Position numbers and translations under genes: made by a program. The notes beneath the pieces were generated by a model. The model made no database searches and had not been told where the DNA came from. It saw nothing but the letters and a program-made list of their open reading frames with translations. Positions 1-5,301 of a stretch of 8,251 bases of DNA are shown here, one piece after another (the stretch's first letter is position 1; the number at the start of each line of letters is the position of its first letter). The stretch covers positions 1 to 8,251 of the forward strand of contig JAJDIC010000088.1 in the NCBI GenBank assembly GCA_030266525.1, given 5' to 3'. The DNA is from Desulfovibrio sp. OttesenSCG-928-G15 (GTDB lineage: Bacteria; Desulfobacterota; Desulfovibrionia; Desulfovibrionales; Desulfovibrionaceae).

Positions 1-80
1 CCTTGGCGGCGCGTACCCCATCATCACACCCGGTAAAAGATGGATACACTCGCGGGAACGACGAACAGGAGAAAAGCGTT

Positions 81-1928
81 ATGCCACATAGTGAAACCAC
101 AGATATAGGCGTGTACACAAAGCTCTCTGGTAGAACTCTGGACAGCCTGAGCGACAACGATATACGGGCTATTGCTGCTGAATGGTTGTTAGGCGCTCTG
201 AAAGGATATGAGAGCCTTAAGACGGAAGCTGCCCGCGCCAGAGCCAACAACCCCGCCCACCAAGCCCGCAGTCCTGAACAGGTCCATATAGAAAACAAAG
301 AGCGGTCTGAGTCAGAGGTCCGCATCCGGCGAAAGCATGCGGCAATCCATAAGGCCGCTTTAGGCCAACGGGAGTTTAGCCATATCCAACCGCATACCGA
401 CTTACTACTTGACCGGTGCGGCATTCAAAGCACAGGGCAAGATAGCAGCCCTCAATATGATAAAGTCTGTGAGGAAATGACCAAAGCCAAACTGACTTTT
501 TACAGGATGCAGGACGATTACGCGGAAGGAAACTTTACAGCCTATGAAGAAGAACTACGGCGCATAGAAGCTAATTCACAGGCTTCCCCACCCGCACCGC
601 AGCCAGCAACAGCAACAACGGCAACAACACACGGCAGCACTGCGAAGGTAAACGGTAATAGCGATGAAAGTAGCGTCCCACTTCAGGAAGCAATAGAAGC
701 GTTCTTCAAAGAAAAAGAACTTGATGGCTCATGGCGTCCCAAGGTAGCCGGTATGGAGCGTAAGAAGTTTGAATTGTTCACAGCCGTAGTTGACCCCAGC
801 AATACCCTGACCGTTGACGCAATCAGGGCCAAACACCTTGTGCGTTATAAAGAAATTCTGCACCTCATGCCCGCAAACAAAGGGAAGAAGAAAGAATACC
901 GTGACTTACCGCTGAAGGACTTGCTTGCTTTGGTGGAAGCCGGGAGCGTACCTAAAGAAATGCGTATGGAGCCGAACACGATACGGACATACTGTCAGTC
1001 ACTAACTACATTCATAAACTGGGCTGCTCGAATGGAATACCATACCAACTCAGCCATTGCCAAAAACTTACAGATTAAAGCAGAGAAGCAAGCCCATGAA
1101 TATCGTGACCCTTTCACCACTGAGGATATTCAAAAGCTGTTCTCCCCGGAGGAACTGACCAAACAGAGCAAGCCTTCATTCTTCTGGATACCCCTTTTGG
1201 GATTGTTCACCGGGGCAAGGCTTGAAGAACTGGCACAGCTTCACACGGATGATATCGTATTCGTGAACCAACAAGAGGACGCCCGCCCGGTATTCACAGC
1301 GGCGACTGGAGAGGGGCTGGGCACAGGCCAGCTTGGTCAACTTGAGCCGGTGGAAGGTGAAACGTTGTGCCTGTTCATCAACAAAGGAAAGCCTTACCAA
1401 CGCCTTAAGACTTCTGGCTCGCGCCGATATGTCCCGCTCTCGCCCGTGTTGGCCTATGAGTTAGGCTTCCTAGATTATGTGGCGTCTGTCTTTACCCATT
1501 GTAGCAGCAACGGTATCGGTGCTGATGAGTCAACATCTCAAAGTAGAGGAGAAGGGCGTCTGTTCCCGGAACTGACTAGGAAGAAAGAAACAGACAACTT
1601 TGCACATTCTGTTTCCAAGTGGTTCAATACCCATAGAAAACGTGTCGGGGTTATTGCCCAACCGGGGGCGGGTAAAAAGGACTTCCACAGCTTCCGTCAT
1701 ACGGTTGCGCGCTGGTGCGAACAGAATGGTGTTCCTGAGAAGAGCGCCGCCCGCTACATCGGTCACACCCACGACACAATGACTTTTGGCCGTTATGGCG
1801 CAGATACCGCCGCTCAGATGTTGTATCAGGGAATCACAGACGGCATGGGGCAACACTTCGGAAGCATACTTGATATTGATGGCTTGAAACAAAGCCCATG
1901 GGTTAAGCAGGCCTCAACAGCGAAATAG
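81..1928 (+). CDS. Tyrosine recombinase (phage-type site-specific integrase), 615 aa
   Basis: Cuts and rejoins DNA at specific sites, presumably to integrate, excise or invert the element. The C-terminal catalytic domain (about residues 345-600) shows the family residues: Arg380 in TGARLEEL, a likely beta-hairpin Lys443 in LKTSGSRRYVPL, His536 and Arg539 in DFHSFRHT, His562 in YIGHTHDT and nucleophile Tyr572 in FGRYG. A helical core-binding domain spans about 198-330, after a Pro/Ala/Thr-rich linker near 168-190. The N-terminal 165 residues are helical and charged. I chose ATG 81 because AGGAG lies 8-9 bases upstream; the frame stays open to the window edge, with a TTG at position 3, so a longer form is possible. 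No conventional attachment site or tRNA end is visible nearby. It is larger than a typical 350-420 aa integrase but complete, with no broken motif. The small gene at 1950 follows and probably shares its transcript. Confidence 0.92.
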   Translation: MPHSETTDIGVYTKLSGRTLDSLSDNDIRAIAAEWLLGALKGYESLKTEAARARANNPAHQARSPEQVHIENKERSESEVRIRRKHAAIHKAALGQREFSHIQPHTDLLLDRCGIQSTGQDSSPQYDKVCEEMTKAKLTFYRMQDDYAEGNFTAYEEELRRIEANSQASPPAPQPATATTATTHGSTAKVNGNSDESSVPLQEAIEAFFKEKELDGSWRPKVAGMERKKFELFTAVVDPSNTLTVDAIRAKHLVRYKEILHLMPANKGKKKEYRDLPLKDLLALVEAGSVPKEMRMEPNTIRTYCQSLTTFINWAARMEYHTNSAIAKNLQIKAEKQAHEYRDPFTTEDIQKLFSPEELTKQSKPSFFWIPLLGLFTGARLEELAQLHTDDIVFVNQQEDARPVFTAATGEGLGTGQLGQLEPVEGETLCLFINKGKPYQRLKTSGSRRYVPLSPVLAYELGFLDYVASVFTHCSSNGIGADESTSQSRGEGRLFPELTRKKETDNFAHSVSKWFNTHRKRVGVIAQPGAGKKDFHSFRHTVARWCEQNGVPEKSAARYIGHTHDTMTFGRYGADTAAQMLYQGITDGMGQHFGSILDIDGLKQSPWVKQASTAK

Positions 1929-1949
1929 CGGAACCGAGGATTATCAAGC

Positions 1950-2369
1950 ATGACCTTGCTCTTTGGTGGATTCGATACTGATAGCCTTGATACTGAGGAA
2001 GCCCCCCAATTACATCAGGCTTCTGTTCAGGAGGATGTGGACTTATCCTTTGCGCCTGCTCTGGCTCCCCAGGCTGAAGAGGTAAAGGCTATCTGTTCCC
2101 ATGTGGTCAAATCGGTCCAACGCTATGAGGCTGAACATGCCCTAAGGACACGCAGGAGAAGAGCCACAGACCAAGCCCTGTTTGAAAGGATTATCAACGC
2201 CCTGACCTGTAACCTGCTCAAGCAGCACCTCCTACAGCCTATTGTTGCCCTTCCGGTACATGATGCTCTCATTGTCCCCCTCTCGGCAGAGCAGGCAGCC
2301 AAGGAAATCATGCGGGCTACATTCTATGAATGGGCAGGCGTGGAGTGCTTGGTTTCATCCCTCTGCTAG
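1950..2369 (+). CDS. Unrecognised small protein with a PVHDALIV motif, 139 aa
   Basis: I do not recognise this gene with confidence. It starts 21 bp after the integrase stop with GAGG about 10 bases upstream of ATG, so co-transcription is likely. The N-terminal 45 residues are acidic and probably disordered; residues 55-80 hold a basic RTRRRR patch; the C-terminal part reads LPVHDALIVPLSAEQAAKEIM and then an aromatic/hydrophobic tail. A His-Asp step followed by a small residue and hydrophobics, then a helix with a Met, resembles the C-terminal end of several phage and plasmid replication-type proteins, and loosely motif C of family A polymerases. At 139 aa it is much too short to be a polymerase, so it would be a fragment, or an independent protein sharing only this tail. 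No signal peptide or membrane segment is visible. The function is left open. Confidence 0.6.
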   Translation: MTLLFGGFDTDSLDTEEAPQLHQASVQEDVDLSFAPALAPQAEEVKAICSHVVKSVQRYEAEHALRTRRRRATDQALFERIINALTCNLLKQHLLQPIVALPVHDALIVPLSAEQAAKEIMRATFYEWAGVECLVSSLC

Positions 2370-2448
2370 GTACTGAGGCTGTAGTCTTCCTTGGTTTTCT
2401 TTCTTGGTAATCCATCAATGACCATCAACCCTAGAGCAGCTTGTAAAC

Positions 2449-2542
2449 AACAAAGGGAGTAGTCAGAGGCTGCAACCAGAGGGGGCTGAATCTCTGGCAC
2501 TGAAGCTGCTGCCTCTGGTTATCCTCTGGTGCTACCTTTGTT
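2449..2542 (+). repeat. Long imperfect hairpin outside the left inverted arm
   Basis: About 94 bp fold on themselves. From the outside in, AACAAAGG pairs with CCTTTGTT, GTAG with CTAC, CAGAGG with CCTCTG, and AACCAGAGG (2474-2482) with CCTCTGGTT (2512-2520), leaving a loop of about 29 bases. It lies about 20 bp outside the left arm. There is no U-run directly after it, so it is a poor intrinsic terminator. A counterpart with different sequence sits in the mirror position at 7002-7085. It may act as an RNA structure or a cruciform. Confidence 0.8.
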
Positions 2543-2561
2543 ACTCTTAAGTGTACCCTGT

Positions 2562-2780
2562 CTGGATATTATATTTATAATTATAATGATATCAAACCTA
2601 AGAGCACCTAAGGAGCAGCTTTAGTGCACTTAAGTATAACTATAGTATTACCCTCACTCTCCCTATAGGGGGAGTCATAAGGATATTGGCTTAGGGTGAG
2701 TAGCCTTTCCAGCCAAAACAACCAAAGCGCTAAAACACTAACAGGCTGATATCATTGTTATATTTTTAAACCTTGGATAT
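2562..2780 (+). repeat. Left arm of a 219-bp inverted repeat
   Basis: Reads as the reverse complement of 6774-6991, with about 11 substitutions and one single-base indel by eye, or about 95% identity. The arm is AT-rich, lacks an open reading frame and is full of small palindromes: two copies of TGATATCA (2587-2594 and 2747-2754, 160 bp apart), GTGCAC, CTTAAG, and a near-perfect hairpin at 2656-2675 with a TATA loop. The homology stops sharply at both ends. Together with its partner it encloses about 4.0 kb. No known insertion-sequence end is recognised and no transposase gene is present, so a role as recombination site, origin-like region or promoter region is inference. Confidence 0.95.
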
Positions 2781-2854
2781 CATTAACCATTCAACTCAAG
2801 CCGCATATACGCCCCTCAGTTTCTCCGCTCTCTTGCCCCTTGAAGACTTATGCC

Positions 2855-2897
2855 GGGAAGAACGAGAAACGCCCCCTCTGAACGAAAGAAGGGGCGT
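2855..2897 (-). terminator. Intrinsic terminator after the toxin gene
   Basis: ACGCCCC at 2869-2875 pairs with GGGGCGT at 2891-2897, with a further TCT/AGA pairing inside. Read on the minus strand, the stem is followed by a T-rich tail (TTTCTCGTTCTT). It lies 36 bp past the toxin stop and would end the BRO1-antitoxin-toxin transcript before it reaches the left inverted arm. Confidence 0.7.
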
Positions 2898-2932
2898 GAG
2901 TTAGGCTTTGTCACCATAATAACCGATGCTGG

Positions 2933-3226
2933 TTAGTACCCCACTTCTCTCTGGTGTTTTATAGCCAGAACGTAAACGGAAGTTCCCATTACTTCATATA
3001 CCAAGACGTACCCAGCACCACCAAAGGGAATCAATAGTTCCCGGTATTCCGGTTCAAAGTCATCTGCCGGACGGCCAGCGTTTGGGAACTGTTCCAGCAA
3101 GAGAGCCTTTTCGCGAATCGCCATGAGTGCGGCTTTGGCTGCATCCTCACTTTTCTCCGCAAGAAAATGATAGACCTTCTCCAAGCCAAGGCTGGCGTTT
3201 TCGGTCCAGTAGACTACATATGGCAT
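2933..3226 (-). CDS. RelE/ParE-family toxin, 97 aa
   Basis: Likely toxin half of a type II toxin-antitoxin module; members either cut mRNA (RelE) or poison DNA gyrase (ParE), and sequence alone does not settle which. Family features are an N-terminal strand and helix (MPYVVYWTENASLGLEKVYHFL), FPNAGRP at residues 47-53, the strand segment YRELLIPFGG at 61-70 followed by AGYVLVYEV, and a C-terminal KHQREVGY tail, as in ParE-like proteins. The frame opens as far as 3271, but I chose the ATG at 3226: it gives the usual family length and N-terminus and overlaps the antitoxin end by 13 bp, the normal layout for translational coupling. The ribosome binding site is weak, consistent with coupling. A terminator follows at 2855-2897. 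The gene looks intact. Confidence 0.9.
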   Translation of the reverse strand: MPYVVYWTENASLGLEKVYHFLAEKSEDAAKAALMAIREKALLLEQFPNAGRPADDFEPEYRELLIPFGGAGYVLVYEVMGTSVYVLAIKHQREVGY

Positions 3227-3498
3227 TTCGGCATGGCTACCTTTTCGCCCTGGATAACCTTGTCCATCCATCCAATGACTTCGGCGTTTGTCAGGTGCAG
3301 CCCTGTCTGCTCATAATGCTCATGCGCTGCCTTTGCTTCCTGCCGTAAAGCTTCGCGCTTTTCTTCACGGTCAAGGAAAGACTCAATCGCTTGCAGCATC
3401 AGAGTGTGGGCTGTCCTTTGGCGAATTTCGGCAAGATTGGTTATCCGTGCATGGAGAGCAGGCGGCATTTTTACACTGGTGTTTATTACTGTTTTCAT
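3214..3498 (-). CDS. Ribbon-helix-helix antitoxin, 94 aa
   Basis: Antitoxin partner of the downstream toxin: it should bind and neutralise the toxin and repress the shared promoter as a dimer. Residues 1-45 fit a CopG/Arc-type ribbon-helix-helix domain (the strand TVINTSVKMPPALHARITNLA, then helices RTAHTLMLQAIESFLDREE). Residues 46-94 are charged and helical, the usual toxin-binding arm. ATG 3498 has a purine-rich AAGGTGGTGAG just upstream. The promoter carries a perfect inverted repeat on its -10 region, an expected target for this protein. The gene lies directly after BRO copy 1 on the same strand; the BRO1 stop codon lies inside the antitoxin promoter. Confidence 0.9.
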   Translation of the reverse strand: MKTVINTSVKMPPALHARITNLAEIRQRTAHTLMLQAIESFLDREEKREALRQEAKAAHEHYEQTGLHLTNAEVIGWMDKVIQGEKVAMPKCHM

Positions 3499-3513
3499 TA
3501 CTCACCACCTTTT

Positions 3514-3547
3514 GTCGTAAGATATACGACTATAAAATATTGGTCAA
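3514..3547 (-). promoter_or_regulatory. Autoregulated promoter of the toxin-antitoxin pair
   Basis: On the minus strand TTGACC (3542-3547) is followed by a 17-base spacer and TATCTT. A perfect inverted repeat GTCGTA-5 bp-TACGAC (3514-3519 and 3525-3530) covers the -10 element, where a ribbon-helix-helix antitoxin would block polymerase. The TGA stop of BRO copy 1 lies within the -35 hexamer. Confidence 0.8.
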
Positions 3548-4131
3548 TGTTCCCTTGCCTTTTGACGCTCTGCCTTGAGTTGGAGTGCGAGGTTTATGAT
3601 TACGTCAGGGTCAGTGAGAGCTTCGGTTGTGAGTTTGGGGGTGAGATAGCCGCCGTGCTTTCGGATGGCTGGAAGGACTTCATGGGTTACCCAGCGCTTG
3701 AACTGACGGGCTTCAGGTTTCCGTGAGCGGAGAATGAGGGAGTATAGGCCAGGTTCTGAAACAGCAAGAGGCATTCGCCCCCTTCCGCTAGAACAAATAT
3801 ATACACTATATGGGTTTACCTTGTTTACCTCTCTGACCTCATCTCCATCCAGTATGGACCGCACATTAAAAGTCTGAATAGCTAATGCCCTACAGATATC
3901 CTTCGCCACGAACCATGGTTCCCCAGTCACTTCATCTTTAATGACCCGTAAACTGCCAAACTCCGAATGCTCAAAGATTGTGTGTTCTTTCGTTGGAGCA
4001 GCCACAGCCGGTAAAGAACTAAATCCATCGGGGATTGTTGCGACAACTTCAGGCCGTTCAAAATTTGAATCTGCAATCGGTTTTTGACCATCGTCAATCA
4101 GGTTGCCATTTTCATCAAAGGTAAGGGACAT
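3544..4131 (-). CDS. BRO-N family antirepressor-like protein, copy 1, C-terminally truncated (195 aa)
   Basis: BRO-N proteins of phages and large DNA viruses bind DNA; phage members act as antirepressors. Residues 51-158 form the BRO-N domain: FGSLRVIKDEVTGEPWFVAKDIC, then SEPGLYSLILRSRKPEARQFKRWV and EVLPAIRKHGGY. Residues 1-50 are a linker-like, Pro/Asp-rich extension. After QLKAERQKA the protein ends in REH, whereas BRO copy 2 continues into a coiled coil and a C-terminal domain. The break in nucleotide homology with copy 2 at about 3557 falls right at the toxin-antitoxin promoter, which suggests insertion of that module cut the gene. ATG 4131 lacks a good ribosome binding site, so expression is uncertain. 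It may still make a stable DNA-binding domain without its effector half. Confidence 0.85.
   Translation of the reverse strand: MSLTFDENGNLIDDGQKPIADSNFERPEVVATIPDGFSSLPAVAAPTKEHTIFEHSEFGSLRVIKDEVTGEPWFVAKDICRALAIQTFNVRSILDGDEVREVNKVNPYSVYICSSGRGRMPLAVSEPGLYSLILRSRKPEARQFKRWVTHEVLPAIRKHGGYLTPKLTTEALTDPDVIINLALQLKAERQKAREH
3557..3680 (+). repeat. Direct repeat block shared by BRO copies 1 and 2
   Basis: These 124 bp match 5794-5917 without gaps and with 4 differences by eye (about 97%). The block encodes EVLPAIRKHGGY through LALQLKAERQKA. Sequence on both sides is much less alike, so this is a mosaic block and not general gene similarity. Recombination between the two direct copies would delete the 2.2 kb that holds the small membrane protein genes. 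Confidence 0.9.
3610..3756 (+). repeat. Inverted repeat block shared by BRO copies 1 and 3
   Basis: Reverse complement of 6523-6669 over 147 bp without gaps, with about 7 differences by eye (95%), nearly the same divergence as the large inverted arms. Both BRO copies point towards their nearest arm, so arm plus BRO forms one mirror-image unit on each side of the island. Confidence 0.9.
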
Positions 4132-4146
4132 TAGGGTTCAGGTCGA

Positions 4147-4175
4147 TTGCCGGGACAGGAGAAATGCCCTATAAA
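4147..4175 (+). promoter_or_regulatory. Promoter for the 27-residue peptide gene
   Basis: TTGCCG (4147-4152), a spacer of exactly 17 bases, then TATAAA (4170-4175). Transcription would start near 4182, giving a leader of about 30 bases. It lies just upstream of BRO copy 1, which is read the opposite way. Confidence 0.65.
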
Positions 4176-4189
4176 GACTGTGGGGCGAG

Positions 4190-4205
4190 TTCTCCGAAAG
4201 GAGGG
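4190..4205 (+). promoter_or_regulatory. Tetraloop hairpin masking the ribosome binding site
   Basis: TTCTCC-GAAA-GGAGGG forms a stem capped by a GNRA-type GAAA loop (two of the six pairs are G-U in RNA). The paired GGAGG is the ribosome binding site, 8 bases before ATG 4213. This would restrict translation until the hairpin opens. Confidence 0.7.
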
Positions 4206-4212
4206 TAAGCCT

Positions 4213-4296
4213 ATGGCAAAGTTCCTTGTGAACGTGCTTGCGGCGGTTGTCGCAGCCGTTCTAGCGGCCCTGATTATTCGTTTCTTTAACGTCTAA
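4213..4296 (+). CDS. 27-residue hydrophobic membrane peptide
   Basis: Encodes MAKFLVNVLAAVVAAVLAAL followed by IIRFFNV: one membrane-spanning helix (about residues 4-22) with Lys3 near one end and Arg23 near the other. A very strong GGAGG ribosome binding site lies 8 bases upstream, and a good promoter, a hairpin over that site, further hairpins and an intrinsic terminator frame it as a self-contained transcription unit of roughly 240 bases. Size, single hydrophobic helix and masked ribosome binding site resemble type I toxin peptides such as Ldr, Hok or TisB in general style; I see no sequence identity to a named family. It could equally be a phage-type membrane regulator. It is too short for routine gene finders but is one of the better supported small genes here because of its signals. 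Confidence 0.7.
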   Translation: MAKFLVNVLAAVVAAVLAALIIRFFNV

Positions 4297-4305
4297 ACAG
4301 GTTTA

Positions 4306-4364
4306 CCCCTGCGGGAACGGCCATTCTCACAGGGGCGTAGCCTTGTAGCTTCAAAACTACGGGG
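4306..4364 (+). other. Two RNA hairpins in the 3' untranslated region of the peptide gene
   Basis: First hairpin: CCCCTG (4306-4311) with CAGGGG (4330-4335). Second: CCTTGTAG (4341-4348) with CTACGGGG (4357-4364), eight pairs including two G-U, loop CTTCAAAA. With the terminator at 4376-4418 they make a structured tail of about 110 bases after the stop codon. They might protect the mRNA, or be released as a small RNA. Confidence 0.6.
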
Positions 4365-4375
4365 AACTTGCCCTA

Positions 4376-4418
4376 GGGCTGGGAGTGTTAACCCCACAAA
4401 CCAGCCCGCTTTCTTTTT
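4376..4418 (+). terminator. Intrinsic terminator of the peptide transcript
   Basis: GGGCTGG (4376-4382) pairs with CCAGCCC (4401-4407), a seven-pair GC-rich stem with an 18-base loop, followed by the T-rich tail TTTCTTTTT ending at 4418. The tail is only on the + strand side. Confidence 0.8.
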
Positions 4419-4485
4419 AGATAACGTCCTTATGTGAGTTTGGCAAGAGGGAGAGAACCGCCACAGCCACAGGGGGAGAGGAAAA

Positions 4486-4758
4486 CTACCTGAGGACGAC
4501 CAAGACCACAAAGGAGACAACTACAGCCTGAAACAGAAATAGTCCAACTATCCATTGAATGAGGGACTTCGTGAACTTGTCAAGAGAGGCATCCAAATAC
4601 GTCTTGGTCAGTAGCTCAGGACCGGGGGACAGATGGCATACGGCATTCTCCTTCTGCCCTCTCCCTTCATCTTTTATCCAGCCCAGCTTGACACCAAGAA
4701 AGACAAACAGAGCCAGAACGATAACAGATATACCAACGAAAATTGTACCGAAGTTCAC
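4486..4758 (-). CDS. Small two-segment membrane protein of the MNFG type, 90 aa
   Basis: I cannot assign a named function. Residues 5-24 (TIFVGISVIVLALFVFLGVK) and 67-89 (LIQWIVGLFLFQAVVVSFVV and on) are membrane segments; the 40 residues between them are polar. The N-terminal 29 residues, from MNFGTIFVG to LGVKLGWIK, are clearly related to the separate 29-residue protein at 4930 on the opposite strand (MNFGSIFAF to VGVKKGWMK). The C-terminal segment resembles in layout the tail anchor of the 81-residue protein at 5056. The gene starts with GTG, after AGGGCGG, and the start overlaps the stop of a 16-codon reading frame. It is divergent from the 4930-5301 pair, about 115-170 bp away. There is no terminator with a U-run on its own strand that I can see. 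Confidence 0.7.
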   Translation of the reverse strand: MNFGTIFVGISVIVLALFVFLGVKLGWIKDEGRGQKENAVCHLSPGPELLTKTYLDASLDKFTKSLIQWIVGLFLFQAVVVSFVVLVVLR

Positions 4759-4805
4759 CCCGCACCGCCCTTATTTGATTTACTGTTGGGATGCCTACTA
4801 TCCAT
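4755..4805 (-). other. Possible 16-codon upstream reading frame overlapping the 90-aa gene
   Basis: ATG at 4805 opens MDSRHPNSKSNKGGAG and its TGA overlaps the GTG start of the 90-aa gene as GTGA, a layout typical of translational coupling. The ribosome binding site is weak. The related gene at 4930 is preceded by a similar frame that also begins ATGGAT and ends in an ATGA overlap, which is why it is listed. Confidence 0.25.
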
Positions 4806-4857
4806 AGCTTCACTTTGCCAAAGATTGCTAATCAGCGCAAGGGGCTGACGGAAAAGC

Positions 4858-4887
4858 TTGCTCCAGCGTTCCTATGGATGCTATATT
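4858..4887 (+). promoter_or_regulatory. Candidate promoter for the 29-aa and 81-aa genes
   Basis: TTGCTC (4858-4863), 18-base spacer, TATATT (4882-4887), predicted start near 4894 and a leader of about 36 bases to ATG 4930. If this is the true promoter, the 19-codon frame at 4874 would start upstream of the transcript and could not be translated from it. Confidence 0.5.
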
Positions 4888-4933
4888 TAAAAAGCTAGTC
4901 AGACAGGCGACCAAAGGGGAGCGAGTGATATGA
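4874..4933 (+). other. Possible 19-codon upstream reading frame overlapping the 29-aa gene
   Basis: ATG 4874 opens MDAIFKKLVRQATKGERVI, basic and amphipathic; its TGA overlaps the ATG of the next gene (ATGA). There is no good ribosome binding site and the best promoter would start transcription inside it, so this is weak alone. Its interest is the parallel with 4755-4805. Confidence 0.25.
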
Positions 4934-5019
4934 ACTTCGGCAGCATCTTTGCCTTTTGTACCATTGTTGCCGTAGGCATTTTTGTGTATGTGGGCGTCAA
5001 GAAAGGCTGGATGAAGTAA
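4930..5019 (+). CDS. 29-residue single-span membrane protein of the MNFG type
   Basis: Reads MNFGSIFAFCTIVAVGIFVY followed by VGVKKGWMK: one membrane helix (about 5-23) and a basic tail, expected to stay on the cytoplasmic side. The ribosome binding site GGGGAG lies 8 bases before ATG. It is a paralogue of the first 29 residues of the 90-aa protein on the other strand: the MNFG start, the helix and the GVK-GW-K end line up without gaps, while DNA outside differs. A second gene (81 aa) follows after 36 bp, so the two probably form an operon. Function is unknown; tiny single-span proteins of this kind occur as phage lysis accessories, membrane-enzyme subunits or stress regulators, and nothing here discriminates. 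Confidence 0.65.
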   Translation: MNFGSIFAFCTIVAVGIFVYVGVKKGWMK

Positions 5020-5055
5020 TTCCTTGAAGAAGAAAAAACACGCACAGGAAATCGT

Positions 5056-5301
5056 ATGCTGACATTCGATGACTACAGGCAACTCACGGCGGTTCTGGGT
5101 GAAGACGGTGCAGAAGCCCTTGCTCATATCTTGGAACGCCGGAGTGCTGAGCGCCAGAGAGTCAGGCGGGAACTAGAGGCGGCAGCGACAAGGGCCTACT
5201 CAGCGACAGCCGTTAAATATGCCCGGAGTTCTTGGATGGTATTTCTTGTAGGTGTAAACATGCCACTTGTGGCGGCTATATTCGCCCTGTTGGTTAAGTA
5301 G
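5056..5301 (+). CDS. Tail-anchored coiled-coil protein, DUF1640-like, 81 aa
   Basis: The N-terminal half (MLTFDDYRQLTAVLGEDGAE and on) is soluble, residues 15-50 are a charged helix suited to a coiled coil (HILERRSAERQRVRRELEAA), and residues 59-80 are a C-terminal membrane anchor (SWMVFLVGVNMPLVAAIFAL). This order, and the TFD start, resemble bacterial DUF1640/CCDC90-type proteins, though this one is shorter than most. AGGAA sits 7 bases before ATG 5056. It follows the 29-aa membrane gene by 36 bp. Its last 106 bp overlap, on the opposite strand, the 3' end of BRO copy 2; the hydrophobic anchor is a coherent membrane segment, so I take this as the original coding sense there. The family assignment is by general resemblance only. 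Confidence 0.65.
   Translation: MLTFDDYRQLTAVLGEDGAEALAHILERRSAERQRVRRELEAAATRAYSATAVKYARSSWMVFLVGVNMPLVAAIFALLVK

Noticed and set aside
1..80. Attachment site or tRNA end upstream of the integrase
   Set aside because: No tRNA 3' end and no matching direct repeat elsewhere in the window could be found.
1530..1892. 120-codon open frame on the minus strand inside the integrase
   Set aside because: Fully antisense to the catalytic domain of the integrase, with no ribosome binding site or family resemblance.
4341..4364. tRNA-like stem and loop, and GGTTCG at 7685-7690
   Set aside because: No acceptor stem, anticodon arm or T-arm can be assembled around either; they are isolated hairpins.
4293..4520. 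75-codon minus-strand frame rich in Trp, Ser and Pro
   Set aside because: Covers the terminator and hairpins of the peptide transcript and overlaps the end of the 90-aa gene; composition is typical of chance frames.
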